Source: Rhamnusium bicolor
Taxonomy: Eukaryota; Arthropoda; Insecta; Coleoptera; Cerambycidae
Direction: 5' to 3'
Length of the DNA stretch: 64,000 bases
Assembly (NCBI GenBank): GCA_029963845.1
Contig: JANEYF010001958.1
Span: 3,523,001-3,587,000 of the forward strand
The position numbers and the translations under genes are program-made. Position 1 is the first letter of the stretch. Each line of letters begins with the position of its first letter. A model generated the notes under the pieces. It searched no databases. It had not been told where the DNA came from and saw only the letters and a list, made by a program, of their open reading frames with translations. Shown here piece by piece: positions 24,165-34,584 of the stretch.

Positions 24165-24412
24165 TCAAGAAAGTAGACCAGAGCCCAGGGCCGGTAGCTA
24201 CTATTTCCTCATATGATTGACAGAAGGACATATGTAGACAAATAAAAGCAAAAGTATAAAATGAATAATAAAATATATCCCGCTTTATGCAATGTATTAT
24301 TCAAAATCGCTGAGGTCTACCATCGCATTGGCATACATTGTCACAACTAATAATCGTTTTGTATTCATGGCTGTTAAATTTGAGCGATTTGGTCTGTATG
24401 TACATATGACTG
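24165..24412. repeat. Dispersed repeat, copy 2 (partner at 11636)
   Basis: Matches 11636-11830 over GACCAGAGCCCAGGGCCGGT and the following ACAAATAAAA stretch. It ends where the mariner terminus starts. Confidence 0.6.
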
Positions 24413-25302
24413 CAGAGGGTGGCCAAATTTCGACGTTTGTATAGGGTAACTCGATAACTGCAAGAGATACAAAAAAAATGGAAGACACATTCTCGATCTC
24501 TTTTTTTAAGATAAATTCACTGGCGAAATCAAAAATTTGCTTTCGTCTTTTGTTTTCGAGTTATAAACAAAAGATCGATTTTTCGACTTTTAGACACATG
24601 TCAATATCTTGGTTGTTTGAAAAGTACGGAAAAAAACAACTTTTACATTTTCGAGGTACTTTTTTATGTATGATACAGTGGCATCGAGAAAATTTTAAAA
24701 AAAGTACAATTTCGAGTTATGGCAGAAAGTTGTAATTTTTTAAATAGGAATCATAGTTGGCTATGGTTTAGGTAAAAAAGGAAATTTTTTCTCTTTCAAA
24801 CTATATATCATATATGGCTTTTGATATTTAAGTATTTAATAGCGACAATAATCTTTTAGCAGATTACTCTGCGTTTTTTATATTTATTCCAAGTAGGCGT
24901 GTGTCATCTATGACAGTGTTTATCCGTGTGTCAGTAAATTGCATATTAATAATTTTGTTTACGTCATAATTACACCCCATTTAATCGTAAAAGTGAAAAT
25001 ACAACTTTATGCCACAACTCAAAATTTCACCTTTTTTTTAGATTTTCTTGACGCCTCTGTATTATACAGAAGAAAGTGCCTCAGGAATGTAAAAGTTGTT
25101 TTTTCATAACTTTTCAAACAACCAAGATATTGACGTGTGTTTAAAAGTCGAAAATTCGAACTTTTGTTTATAACTTATATAATTTTTGTTTTCGCCAGTG
25201 AATTTGTCTCAAAAAAAGAGATCGAGAATATGTCTTCCATTTTTTTGCATCTCTTGCAGTTACCGAGTTACCCTATACAAATATCGAAATTTTCCCAGTC
25301 TG
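24413..25302. mobile_element. Non-autonomous mariner derivative with ~300-bp inverted ends
   Basis: The outer ends CAGAGGGTGGCCAAATTTCG (left) and, reversed, CAGACTGGGAAAATTTCG (right, followed by TA at 25303-25304) open inverted repeats of about 300 bases (24413-24740 and 24995-25302). The arms share GGGTAACTCG, GGAAGACA and GTCAATATCTTGGTTG. The interior (24740-24995) matches 12345-12600 of the larger copy but lacks the transposase. It is a deletion derivative that would depend on an enzyme supplied in trans. Confidence 0.82.
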
Positions 25303-25510
25303 TACAAAGAAAATTAACGTTCCACATCTACCGAGGTTAATGGTGCAAATTCCAAATAGTTCACATGGACAGGCACTAACAAACTGAGCAGATAATTTTC
25401 ACGAATTTTACACAGTGTTTTGTATCTCAGGTTCCTGTGTAAAACATTTTTTAGTTTAATGTTTATAATTTTTTTCCTTTCTTGACTGTTAATATCAAAT
25501 AATATTTAAT

Positions 25511-25753
25511 AGTTTTTTTTGGGAATTTCGATCAGCTATAATTATTTTTAATTTTTTCTAACGTTTCGGTGTATTACACCATCATCAGAGAAACTATTAA
25601 TTACTTGAATACCTGTTTTAACGCAACTCAGTTGCAGACAGTTGCGTTATAACAGATAATCAAATAATTAATAGTTTCTTTGATGATGGTGTAATAAACC
25701 GAAACGTTAAAAAAATAGAAATAGTTATATCTGACCGAAATTCCCAAAAAACT
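25511..25753. repeat. ~243-bp palindrome with hammerhead-like motif in each arm
   Basis: The left arm (25511-25607) and right arm (25661-25753) are inverted copies with few mismatches. The centre is itself inverted: CTGTTTTAACGCAACT against AGTTGCGTTATAACAG. In each arm, read outward from the centre, CTGATGA (25582-25588 reversed; TTGATGA on the right) is followed by GGTGT-AAT-ACACC and GAAACGTTA. The right arm has one stem change (AAACC). No coding capacity. Confidence 0.8.
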
Positions 25754-26234
25754 GTACAAAATGTTATTTATTGTTTATAGCTCGACTTTTGTTGCCTAAT
25801 AGAGACAAAGCCTTTTGACCACTCAACATTTTTAGTTTAACTTTAACAACCTTATTACTCCGAAAGTCAAGTGTTACATCCACTGTCACAGACAAAAATT
25901 TATTTCGCGCGTCCTCAATAATATTCCCCAAAACATTTTTATACGCACTTGGTAAATATGTTTTACGCAATGTATGGCTACTCGTATTAGACAAAGGAAT
26001 ATCGAGTAAGTATTTTGTAAAAGAGGCCTCTAAACTTAGCGGTGTCGACTACGTTCCAAGACAGATATGCACAGAACATGACACACAAATCATAAAAAAA
26101 AATCGGCGATATTCTGTCGATGGATAGCCGAATTTAAATGTCAGTCAAAATCACGGCGTGAATGAAATACTTAACGTCGATTGCATGGAGGAGTCCTGGA
26201 GTGGGTTGGACCCTTTGATGTGAAGATAACACTG

Positions 26235-26330
26235 ACATAGTTTTCCACGAAACACCAATACACTATATATTGCACCTGACGTGCGTTTCGCCAACCAAGT
26301 TGGCATCATCTGAGGATAATTAAAGCTGCA
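26235..26330 (-). repeat. Repeat fragment with hammerhead-like motif
   Basis: Reversed, 26281-26314 reads CTCAGATGATGCCAAC, loop TTG, GTTGGCGAAACGCAC. The 6-bp stem is perfect. The decayed relative is at 10704-10790. Confidence 0.65.
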
Positions 26331-27662
26331 TGGAGGATGCATGGAGTACACAGAATATGTGAATCATCTGTTGTAAATTCATCGTAGTTTGCAACCATTT
26401 GTTGTAGTTTATGCACAAACGGTGCCATTGCTAAGAGCGTTTTATGCGAGAACGAAATGTAAAGGAAGAACTGACAAGAATTTATTCATTTTTACGAAGC
26501 CTTCAAGATACACATAAAAACCACAGCAAGATAACACGTTAGATCTTATTGTTGAAATTTTAATCATTTATTTATTGCATTGAAGTATCTTTCCTGTAAA
26601 AATTTCAATAAAATTGCTGAACAAATACTATGTAGGTGTAGTGGTTTTCCGCAAATCCGCAGGGAGCGGCAATGTGCCATTTTGAGCATTTTTCAAAACC
26701 GGCATTTATATAATTTTTCAGAGAGCCTTCATACAATTGTATTAATTGATATGTTTGCGTTTATTTATATACCTGTAATATATGCATCAGCTCAGCAACC
26801 GGTATTGCAGCAGGAAGCCGGGATAGATGTATGTAATATTATACGTAACTGGCAATTGTTCCCCTCCCTACAAATCGGTATAAGTAAATAGGTTCATCTG
26901 AATTTTCTAAAACTCCTGTGTTGCAATTTTTTTATATGAGAATGATTATCATAAAATACGGTTATAGAGTTTTATGATATTTTTTTCCCTTTAACGAAGG
27001 AAATTAACTAATTCTTTTCGAGTACAATTCGTCCTCCCTGCTGACTAACACGTTTATAGTAAAAAGGAGCATTGGTAAAAACGCAGAATTCATTAATCAA
27101 AAAAATTCGCCGCTAGGTCGGCGAGAGGCACCTCTTAAATTTATTTTCTGTCACGTTTAGCGGCTTCTTATTATTGTCGAAAAACCATAAAATATTAGAC
27201 GTTTATTCATATTTATTACGGAGCTTAATCCGAGCCGGGGGGTAATAAGATCCCAATGTATTAAATATAATTCTATATAAAGGGGAAATGTTCAATGTAA
27301 TTCTCCATTCGGGGGGTGCTCTTCAGGGCACCGGATTCATTCAACTCGGCGACGTCTTTTGAAGGGTAATTTTATCATTTGAAAATGTATTCACACAGAC
27401 CCAGAAATAATTGGATATGCTGAAAATAAAAAGATGTGAGTGGCGGCGGTCTTGTTGCGCGGTGAATAGTTCCACCGGTAAATACGAAGACGTAGACATA
27501 CATGTCTGTGGAAAATATAAAATAGAAAAACCATTAAATTGCTAATGTATGTGATGTGCAAAATTTTAATTGAAAATTGCACTTACTTCAATATATTGTA
27601 CCACATTCTTGGGTAAATGATAAGGCACCTACATAAACTGGTGGCCAAATGAAACTAATAAA

Positions 27663-29431
27663 TAAGCTGCAAATCGTTTGTGTGTATCATGGTCGTAGAG
27701 TACAGATGTACTTACTGTCACCGACATTCACCTTGACCGCGAAACTCTTTCTCCAGTCCAGTCTATTATTAGCTTTCGAGTTGTGTACACGTTAAGTCAC
27801 TTGGGCGTATTGCATATTGTTTTTGTGTTTTTATTTTATTTGTTGTACTGTATTGTTGATATTAATTTAATAATAAAGCATGGCAGACGTACGCAGGGGT
27901 AGAAAACGGCCATTTGCTGACAAAGTGAATAAATTCATAGGTGAATTCCCGGATTTATTCTATGATGGTGCTAAAATAATTTGTAAAGTGTGTGAGAAAG
28001 ATTTGAAGTGCTGGGATAAGCGTGATTGTGGACTTCACGTAAATAGTGTACACCATAAAAATAAAAAAATCGCGTGCCTTCCACAACACAGTTTATGTAT
28101 GATTTACTCTTAATGCTGATTGCCTGTGATGTTCCGCTGCACATACTCGATAAACAACCATTTCGAGAGTTCTGGAATAAATACAATGCCCGGGTGAAGT
28201 TACCAAGTCGCACAACGTTATGTAACTATCTACCAACTGTACACGTAGACATGGTAAATAAGATGAAATGTGAATTCAAAAATACACGGCTGTGGTTATC
28301 TGTTGATGAGACAACAGATTGTAAGAAAAATTCTATTTTAAATGTTATAGTACGAGTACTGGACCCTCTTAAACCGACAGTTCTACTATTACTAGCTAGC
28401 AAAAGACTAAGTCAGTGTACTAGCGAAACAATTACCAGGGTGGTGCTGGAGACGTTAGAAAAATTTGAACTGTCAAAAAGTCAGGTGTTAATGTTTGTGA
28501 CTGATGGCGCTGTGACAATGCGTTCGGTAGGCCGTTCTTTGCAAGAACAAGGTTGTACGTTTATACATGTCACGTGTAAAGTGCATGCTTTACATCTTGT
28601 GGCAGAAACTATTCGAAAAGGTTTTCCAGAGGTGGATGCATTCATAGCAAGTACAAAAAAAGTATTTCTTATATTTCCTAAACGTCTCCGTGCATTTCAT
28701 AGCAAATATCCCGGTATTCCTGAACCACCACAGCCGATTCTTACACGTTGGGGAACATGGTTGCAGGCAGCTTTTTATTATGCTGAATATTTCCAACAAA
28801 TAAAATCTGTGATACTACAATTCAATCCAGATGAGGCTGCAGCTATTAAGGAAAGCCAGACAAAATTCGAAGATATTTCCGTTGAAAAAGCTTTAAAAAA
28901 TTTTGCGAAGAACTATAAACCATTACATGAAAGCATAAAAAAATTAGAAAACAGTGCGTTGTCGTTAGCGCACTGCAAATAGTGGACGAAGTAAATCTAC
29001 TGCTACACGATATAGGTGAGGCAACAAATGAGCGCGTTAAAGAAAAGTTCGCAAGTGTGTTAAATAAAGACACCGGTTTTACCAAATTAAGACAAATATG
29101 TGATGGTGCAGCCCCAGATCCGTTAAGTGCGTTCAAAGACTGTTTTACGTATACGTGTATTACATGAGTAGATGTCGAACGGTCGTTTTCAAAATATAAG
29201 AATATATTTTCACCATAGCGAACATCACTCATGGAGACAACCATAGAAACATACCTGATGCTGCAGAATGGCTACACATCTTCTCCAGTTTGTGATAAGC
29301 AAGCTAGTTCATCAAGCAAGTTAAGAGGATAAGTTTTACATACACTGTTATAAATTGTAACAGTTTATTGTTTCTCGTATTAGTTAATTTCGCGTACGCC
29401 ACTGTCCCACGGAACATTTTTGGCAGCCCTA
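27663..29431 (+). mobile_element. hAT transposon copy 1 (subfamily A)
   Basis: The left end TAAGCTGCAAATCG and right end GGCAGCCCTA match the ends of copies at 36491 and 52895 (TAAAGCTGCAAATC and TAGGGCTGTCAAA, reversed). It is oriented with the gene on the plus strand. No convincing 8-bp target duplication is visible (CTAATAAA left, ATTATTAT right), unlike the other two A copies. That could reflect decay or recombination. Confidence 0.8.
27880..29332 (+). pseudogene. hAT transposase, CGGBP1-like (subfamily A, copy 1)
   Basis: The N-terminus MADVRRGRKRPFADK carries a BED-type zinc finger (ICKVCEKDL, then HVNSVHH, about residues 30-60). After a frame change at an A7 run near 28064, the frame 28074-28982 gives the catalytic domain: RLWLSVDETTD (first Asp), VTDGAVTM (second Asp), VTCKVHALHL (the hAT CxxH block) and LTRWGTWL (the RW block). 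A 4-base deletion at about 28968, relative to the other copies, shifts the frame (LSLAHCK, stop). The rest (28982-29332) encodes the C-terminal dimerisation region (VDVERSFSKYK, with a stop in FSP*RTS). The enzyme would excise and insert hAT elements. It is inactive as written, but all key catalytic Asp are kept. Confidence 0.87.
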
Positions 29432-29573
29432 ATTATTATACTGAACTGAATCTGCGGTTGGCTGCTTGTGAAACATTATTAAAATTATTAAAAATAAAGA
29501 AACTTTTTGCTTTTAAATGTTAAAAAAAACATTTAAAAGCAAAAAAGTTTCTTTATTTTTAATGATTTATTAT
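29432..29573. repeat. Palindromic tail repeat between two hAT copies
   Basis: 29487-29563 is an inverted pair: ATTAAAAATAAAGAAAC and AAGCAAAAAGTTTCTTTATT-type text mirrored around an A-run. The same text forms the tail of the GGCC stem-loop repeat at 19976-20100. The preceding GAACTGAATCTGCGG recurs as GAACTGATTCTGTGG at about 51360. Confidence 0.7.
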
Positions 29574-30893
29574 TAGAGCTGTCCGATGTGCCTGGAGTAC
29601 AGCCACGGTCTTGCGCTGTCGTCACACGTGCCGATTTAGAAGTGATTTACGCTTCAGTTTTATTTGAAAGGTTAATGCGTGAGGTTGTACCTATAAATTA
29701 TACATAATGTCAAACGCGCCAAAGGGTAAAAAACGACCGTACGCGGACACAGTGAATAAATTTATGCAAAATAATTTGTAATGTTTGCAATCAAGACTTA
29801 ATGTGCTGGCACAAAACAGATTGTCGTCGTCATATCAATACCGTGCAACATCAAAATAAAAAAATGGCATGCCTTTGACAACTCAGTTTATGTTTGATTT
29901 ATTGTTAATGTTAATAGCCTGTAATATTCCGCTACACATACTGGATAAACAACCATTTCGGGAGTTTTGGAATAAATACAATCCCCAGGTGAACTTACCA
30001 AGTCGTACATCGTTATGTAGATATATTCCAGCTGTTCGTGAAGACATTGTAAATAGGATTAAATGTGGATTAAAAAATACACGGCTCTGGTTATGTATTG
30101 ACGAGACGACAGATTGTAAAAAAAATTCTATTTTAAATATTATAGTACGTGTACTGGACCCTCTTAAACCAACATTTCCACGGCTTTTTATTATGCTGAA
30201 TATTTTCAACAAATAAAAGCTGTGATACTACAGTTCAACCCTAACAAGGCTGCAGCTATTAGGGAAAGCCAGACAAGCTTTCAAGGCGTTTCCTTTGAAA
30301 CAGATTTAAAAAGTATTAATACCAATTATAGGGGACTACACGACGTAATAGAAAAATTGCAAAATAGTTCGTTGTCGTTAGTGGAATCGCTGCAAATAGT
30401 GGACGACGTAAATACACAGCTACAGGCTATAAATGACGCAAAAAATAATCGCGTAAGTGAAAAATTCGAGAGTGTATTACAGAAAGATCCTGATTTTAGC
30501 AAATTAAGACAGATTTGTGATGGTGTATCTACAACTTCGTTAAGTGAGTTCACAGATTGTTTTACTTATGCCTGTATTACATCCGTAGATGTCGAATGGT
30601 CATTTTCAAAATACAAACATATTTTTTCACCAAAGCGAACATCGCTGACGGAGACAGCTGTAGAAACATACCTGATGCTATTATACTATAGATCTTCCCC
30701 ACTTTGTGATGACGACAACTAAACTACTTCATAAATCTGTTTAAAAGGGTGAGTTTTATGCAAATTTTTATAAAATGTAACATTATTGTTAAAATTTATT
30801 TCCATTTAATATACTTATTCAAGTATTATGATATGATGTAAACATATGAGTCATATGACGGCTCTGGCGGCCAGGTGACCTCGGACAGCTCTA
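29574..30893 (+). mobile_element. hAT transposon copy 2 (subfamily B), internally deleted
   Basis: Ends: TAGAGCTGTCCGA on the left and TCGGACAGCTCTA on the right, exact inverted repeats of 13 bases. They vary from the TAAAGCTGGCCGA ends of the other B copies. At 1.32 kb it is about 400 bases shorter than its relatives. The flanking 8-mers (TTTATTAT and CTAATCAC) do not match, suggesting rearrangement at one side. Confidence 0.8.
29707..30722 (+). pseudogene. hAT transposase, subfamily B, copy 2 (deleted)
   Basis: Starts MSNAPKGKKRPYADTVNKF. About 31 bases of the zinc-finger region are missing next to 29767, removing GEFPDLFYDG. The catalytic frame 29869-30216 keeps LWLCIDETTD but then jumps from KPTFP to RLFIMLNIFNK. 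About 400 bases are lost here at 30180, including the second Asp (VTDGA), the CxxH block and the RW block. The frame 30222-30722 holds the C-terminal part (VDVEWSFSKYKHIFSPKRTS). The missing catalytic Asp makes it certainly inactive. Confidence 0.85.
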
Positions 30894-31602
30894 CTAATCA
30901 CTTATAATTTCATTTTCAAAGTAATTTCTGATTCAATTTTGATTTTGAAAATACCGTCGGGAAGGTAATTTAAACCTCTATCAGATAAGATTAAAATATT
31001 ATTATTAACCTCGGTAGATGTGGATTTTCCTTGTACAAAAATATGTACTGTATTAGCCTATGTCGCCCATCAATTTTAGTGCACAAATCCACTGTTTTTA
31101 ATCGCAGTTGTGAAGAAAAATTGTCCAGAATATGTATGCTTGAATTCTGTATGTACTTAAGTGGATGACATTTCCCCTCTACATCTTCCCAACGGAAAAT
31201 CTATGGTCATAAATTCTCAGGATACAAATGCGATGGTATTTATTATCTTTATTACAGGGAGGCAACTCAGCTACACACGGATGACAAATCATTCTAAACG
31301 AAATGATAACTTGTCGTCATTTTTAAGCTTTTAGACAATTTAAGTATTAGAGCCAACTTATATACGTAGACTCAAACGGCTACAACTTGTTTTAAAGGAG
31401 AATAAATAACAGGGAACTTTGAACAGTGGATTTTCTAAGATAATTAATATCGGTGCAGTCAGGAGGTATGTTTTTAAATTGTTTTGTGCAGCTCTTAAGG
31501 GAATTTTAAAACAAATTGTTGTCTATTTATCGTCGTAGATATACTGTGTGACAAAGAAAATACAATACTTAGTAATCGTTAAAAGATTTTTAAAAAATTT
31601 TA

Positions 31603-31880
31603 AGGACCTCGATTTCATTGCTTTATTTTTCACCTAGACAAAAAATTCAAAAACTGTACTTATGTATTTTTTTCTGAGGTATCCAAATTCGAAAAAGAAA
31701 AAACAATTATTGAACTTCAAATAAAATAGTTGTGACGGAAAAACTGAAAAATGCGAAAATTAATACCCTGTATGTTGACATGATGTTTCAGCAATTATAA
31801 ATGCGTATCACATGCATATTTTTCGCCCTTGGTTTAACCGGAGATTACTTCAATTTCTATATTTTAAGTGATACATCCTG
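31603..31880 (-). repeat. CAGGGTG-type MITE fragment (inverted relative of 34295)
   Basis: Reversed, it starts CAGGATGTATCACTTAAAA after TA (31881-31882) and aligns with 34295-34565 throughout, including the central GGTTAAACC-type palindrome. The distal terminus has decayed at about 31603. Confidence 0.65.
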
Positions 31881-32336
31881 TATATGCAGCTCATTTAATT
31901 TCTTTCTGAATTCATATTATCATTATCTTTCATATTTAAAAAGATATTGGAGTTTAAATTTAAATAACACCAACATGTATTTTAAAACAGAGTCATCAAT
32001 GAAAACAAACAAAAACATTTAAATAATTTATTTACTTTAGAAACTAAAGTAATTTTGTATATTTTGTTTCCAACAAATGTTCGGAAACATTACTATTTTG
32101 TGCAAACGACGTTTGATCAAATTAAAAATTCAACAAGAAATAGAATTAACAACCCCATTATTTTAAGCAGATGCAGAGATAATTTGGTGAAACGCCTTCA
32201 CTTCACTGGTTACAGCAAAATGGTAATGTTTTCGAATAATTTCTGTGGTATTTTATTTCTTCAATAAAAAACAGAAAAACTTATTTCCTATTTTTATTAC
32301 TAGAGGACTTCCAGCCAAGTATATGAACAATTTGTC

Positions 32337-32372
32337 CTACGTTTCGTCCGAGTTTTCGGACTTTTTTCAAGG
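32337..32372 (-). repeat. Hammerhead-like stem-loop motif
   Basis: Reversed: CCTTGAAAAAAGTCCG, loop AAAACT, CGGACGAAACGTAG. The 5-bp stem GTCCG/CGGAC is perfect and is followed directly by GAAACGT. Confidence 0.6.
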
Positions 32373-32739
32373 TTAAAAGCTAATATAAATTTCCTATTTT
32401 AATTTCACTGTATGGGTGGGTTTAATTTTGTTTTTCATCATTTTTTTTTTATTCGATGGGTATGTGATGTACGTGTAGTTCGACGAGTTAGGCAGAGAAT
32501 GTGGTATTTGTTTATGGTATGTTGTTATTTGTTGTAATTAAAACTTATAGATTTAAAATTGTTTAAATGTTTTTATTTGTTTCTCAGATTACCTCGTTCT
32601 ACAAGACATATTTGTGTTATTTTAAATGCAAGCCCCAATATGTAATTAATAAGAAAGTTAATGATGGTATACAACCATAGAAGACAAATATCAATACTAA
32701 AAATATATTAATTATTGAATAATTAATTTAATGAAAATA

Positions 32740-33140
32740 AGAAAATTTTAAGAAGCAACCCTGTTACCCAATACCAGGAAAGTTGTAGGAGAAAATATAA
32801 TACTTGAGAATGTGAAAATTTTAAATGAGCAGATTGTAGCAAATAAATTTAATAAATATTTCTTAGAAAGTATCCACATTATAATCAGTGTAATAATAAT
32901 TCCAAAAGACTTTGATACAGTAACAGCAAACATAATCATGAGCTATTTAATGCATTTAAAGTCATTAATTTGCATGAATTAAAAACAATTGTGTACACAT
33001 TAAAATATACTGGCAGAACAGAAGATGGCATATCTACACAAATAATGAAGGACGCGTTTATGGTTACCGGAAATCGCTTTCTGGATATTGTAAATTCATT
33101 ATTATAGAGTGGAATTTTCCTCAATGAATGAACGCGTCGT
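32740..33140 (+). pseudogene. LINE fragment, linker upstream of reverse transcriptase
   Basis: Across broken frames, plus-strand text reads NEQIVANKFNKYFLES, then LFNAFKVINLHELKTIV and KYTGRTEDGISTQIMKDAF, then FLDIVNSLL*SGIFPQ. This is the sequence that precedes the RT fingers in CR1/RTE-type LINEs (compare GYDDIPITIIKE and LSLTTGIFP in the 22 kb LINE). It stops before the NYRP block. A short, dead fragment; the family call rests on motif order only. Confidence 0.55.
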
Positions 33141-33402
33141 TTCGGAGATTCCTTTCTAGAAGGCTTCGACATCTTCTACAGTCGGCGCATTATCTACAAC
33201 ACGCCGTGGCTCTTGAAAGAGGAGGGAAGGATTCGTAAGGAACAAATTCTTTTGATCTATACTCCTCACTCGCCTCTTCAACGTTTTTTTATACCCATAA
33301 GCGCTCGGATCCTATGTAGACAGTGCTGCTTGATGGTAATCATTACTGTCAGATTTAGAGTATGGTGTTAACGTCTTAACCCGGCGGTTATGCGCCCGAT
33401 TC

Positions 33403-33448
33403 TGGGAGTAAATACTCGTATTCCCTGGGAGTAAATACTCGTATTCCC
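33403..33448. repeat. 23-bp tandem duplication
   Basis: TGGGAGTAAATACTCG plus TATTCCC occurs twice in a row (33403-33425 and 33426-33448) with no differences. Each unit contains the palindrome GAGTAAATACTC-like core. It lies just upstream of the stem-loop repeat at 33455. Confidence 0.85.
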
Positions 33449-33454
33449 TGTACT

Positions 33455-33540
33455 CTTGACAAAGGCCTAAAAAGCCGAAACACGTGTAGAGTTTCTAATA
33501 AAATATTTTTGAAACATTAAAAAGCAAATTTCCTTCATAT
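33455..33540 (+). repeat. Dispersed GGCC stem-loop repeat (GAAACACGTG)
   Basis: The core CTTGACAAAGGCCTAAAA, AGCCGAAACACGTG is followed by TTTCTAATAAAATATTTTTG. It is the same family as 19976, 51421 and 51785. The stem has one mismatch here (GGCC/AGCC). Confidence 0.7.
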
Positions 33541-33542
33541 AT

Positions 33543-34070
33543 TTAAAAAAAAAAAAGAGTAAATACTCTATCACTCATCTTGTATTCCACCATTCTCTGG
33601 ATCCGAGAAGCGTGTTGTCTGGCCAACTGTATCTTGCCCTCGATTTTTTGTACATGCCGCTTGGCTTTCTCTACCCCGTGATTGGTTGACCTCTCACGGG
33701 GGACGAGTTGCTTCGCGGCGTTGTACACGGCACAGTTGATTTGCCAGATGTCTGCATCTTCTGAAAGTTCCTCATCGAGGACCACGTCCGTTCTAGCCAG
33801 GTCTTGTGGCTTCAGGTTAGCCTTGGTGTTAAGGCTAATCCTCGTCCTTGAGTCTACATCGGTGAACTTTAGAGGATGTTCCCCATCAGCTGCTAATTGT
33901 CGCGGTGGGACTGCGGCAGGCAGTTCTTCCAGCTGACGGGGTGTCCTTACGTAACCTGTCCTGCGCGAGAAGGATACTTGATATCTCAGATGTTGTTGAG
34001 AGAAGGCGCGATGCTCTGGATGCATTTCGCACCAAAGTGCATGCAATCGCGCCATGTATCCCCTTCGCAC
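33543..34070 (-). pseudogene. Possible LINE polyprotein fragment (upstream of RT), G+C-rich
   Basis: An uninterrupted 175-codon minus-strand frame, richer in G+C than its surroundings, with charged segments DADIWQINCAVYNAAKQLV and EKAKRHVQKIEGKIQLARQH. The pattern 'IN..VY.AA' followed by a basic, helical stretch resembles the region before the reverse transcriptase in endonuclease-type LINE polyproteins. No catalytic motif is present, so the identity is tentative. It ends at its right side in the (ATT)n region. It could instead be a fragment of an unrelated host gene. Confidence 0.35.
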
Positions 34071-34197
34071 AGGTTCGCTACTCGCGGTAGGTCAGCAAGT
34101 TGTCCTTTAGTTCCCTCGTCCACTTAAAGCATCCATGTACAATTGCATTGTTGTCATTGTTCGGACCGTCCGGTAAGGCCCCTCCCATCTGTTCCTC

Positions 34198-34245
34198 ACC
34201 TCCATTATTATTATTATTGTTATTATTATTATTATTATTATATTA
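34198..34245. repeat. (ATT)n microsatellite
   Basis: Runs of ATTATTATT with one GTT interruption. Confidence 0.8.
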
Positions 34246-34294
34246 TTAATTTCTGAAATCGGAAAGAAATGTTTTTTAAATTGAGTTAAATATA

Positions 34295-34584
34295 CAGGGT
34301 GCATCACATAAAATAAAAGAATTGAAGTAATTTCCGGTTAAACCGAAAGTGAACAATATGAACGTGATACGCCTTTATAGTTAGTGTTCATTTTAGCATT
34401 AATATGCAGGGTGTTAATTTTTGTATATTTCATATTTTTGGTCATAACCATTTTATTTGACGTTCAATTGCTTTTCGAATTTGGATTCTTCAGAAAAAAA
34501 ATCATAAGTACAGTTTTTCAATTTTTTTCTTAGGTGAAAAATAAAGCAATGAAATCGAGTAAGGCACTGAAAATGATCACCCTG
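34295..34584. repeat. 290-bp CAGGGTG MITE with TA duplication
   Basis: Left end CAGGGTGCATCACATAAAA after TA (34293-34294). Right end reversed CAGGGTGATCATTTTCAG, before TA (34585-34586). The TA duplication and CAGGGTG ends suit a mariner-mobilised MITE. An ETS-like palindrome is at 34331-34350 (TTTCCGGTTAAACCGAAAGT, slightly decayed). Relatives are at 31603, 59101 and 62419. Confidence 0.75.

Larger units (their letters stand above)
25303..27662. other. No gene; palindrome and a hammerhead-like repeat
   Basis: Apart from the palindrome (25511-25753) and the repeat fragment at 26235-26330, no element or gene is recognised. Bases 26900-27400 are single-copy in appearance, with small G+C-richer blocks such as GGTGCTCTTCAGGGCACC, a short hairpin near 27316. 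They could be conserved non-coding DNA, but this cannot be judged here. Shortly before the hAT insertion, GCCAAATGAAACTAATAA also occurs near 35162. Confidence 0.4.
30894..32739. other. No gene; MITE fragment and a stem-loop motif
   Basis: A MITE fragment lies at 31603-31880 and a hammerhead-like motif at 32337-32372. CCTCGGTAGATGTGGA (about 31010) recurs reversed near 25335. Otherwise AT-rich with no recognised coding region. Confidence 0.4.

Noticed and set aside
26580..26891. 103-codon plus-strand frame as a host exon
   Set aside because: No recognisable motif, no splice sites that extend it, and composition like the surrounding non-coding DNA.
33682..34127. Plus-strand frames overlapping the G+C-rich segment
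   Set aside because: Codon-mirror shadows of the longer minus-strand frame.
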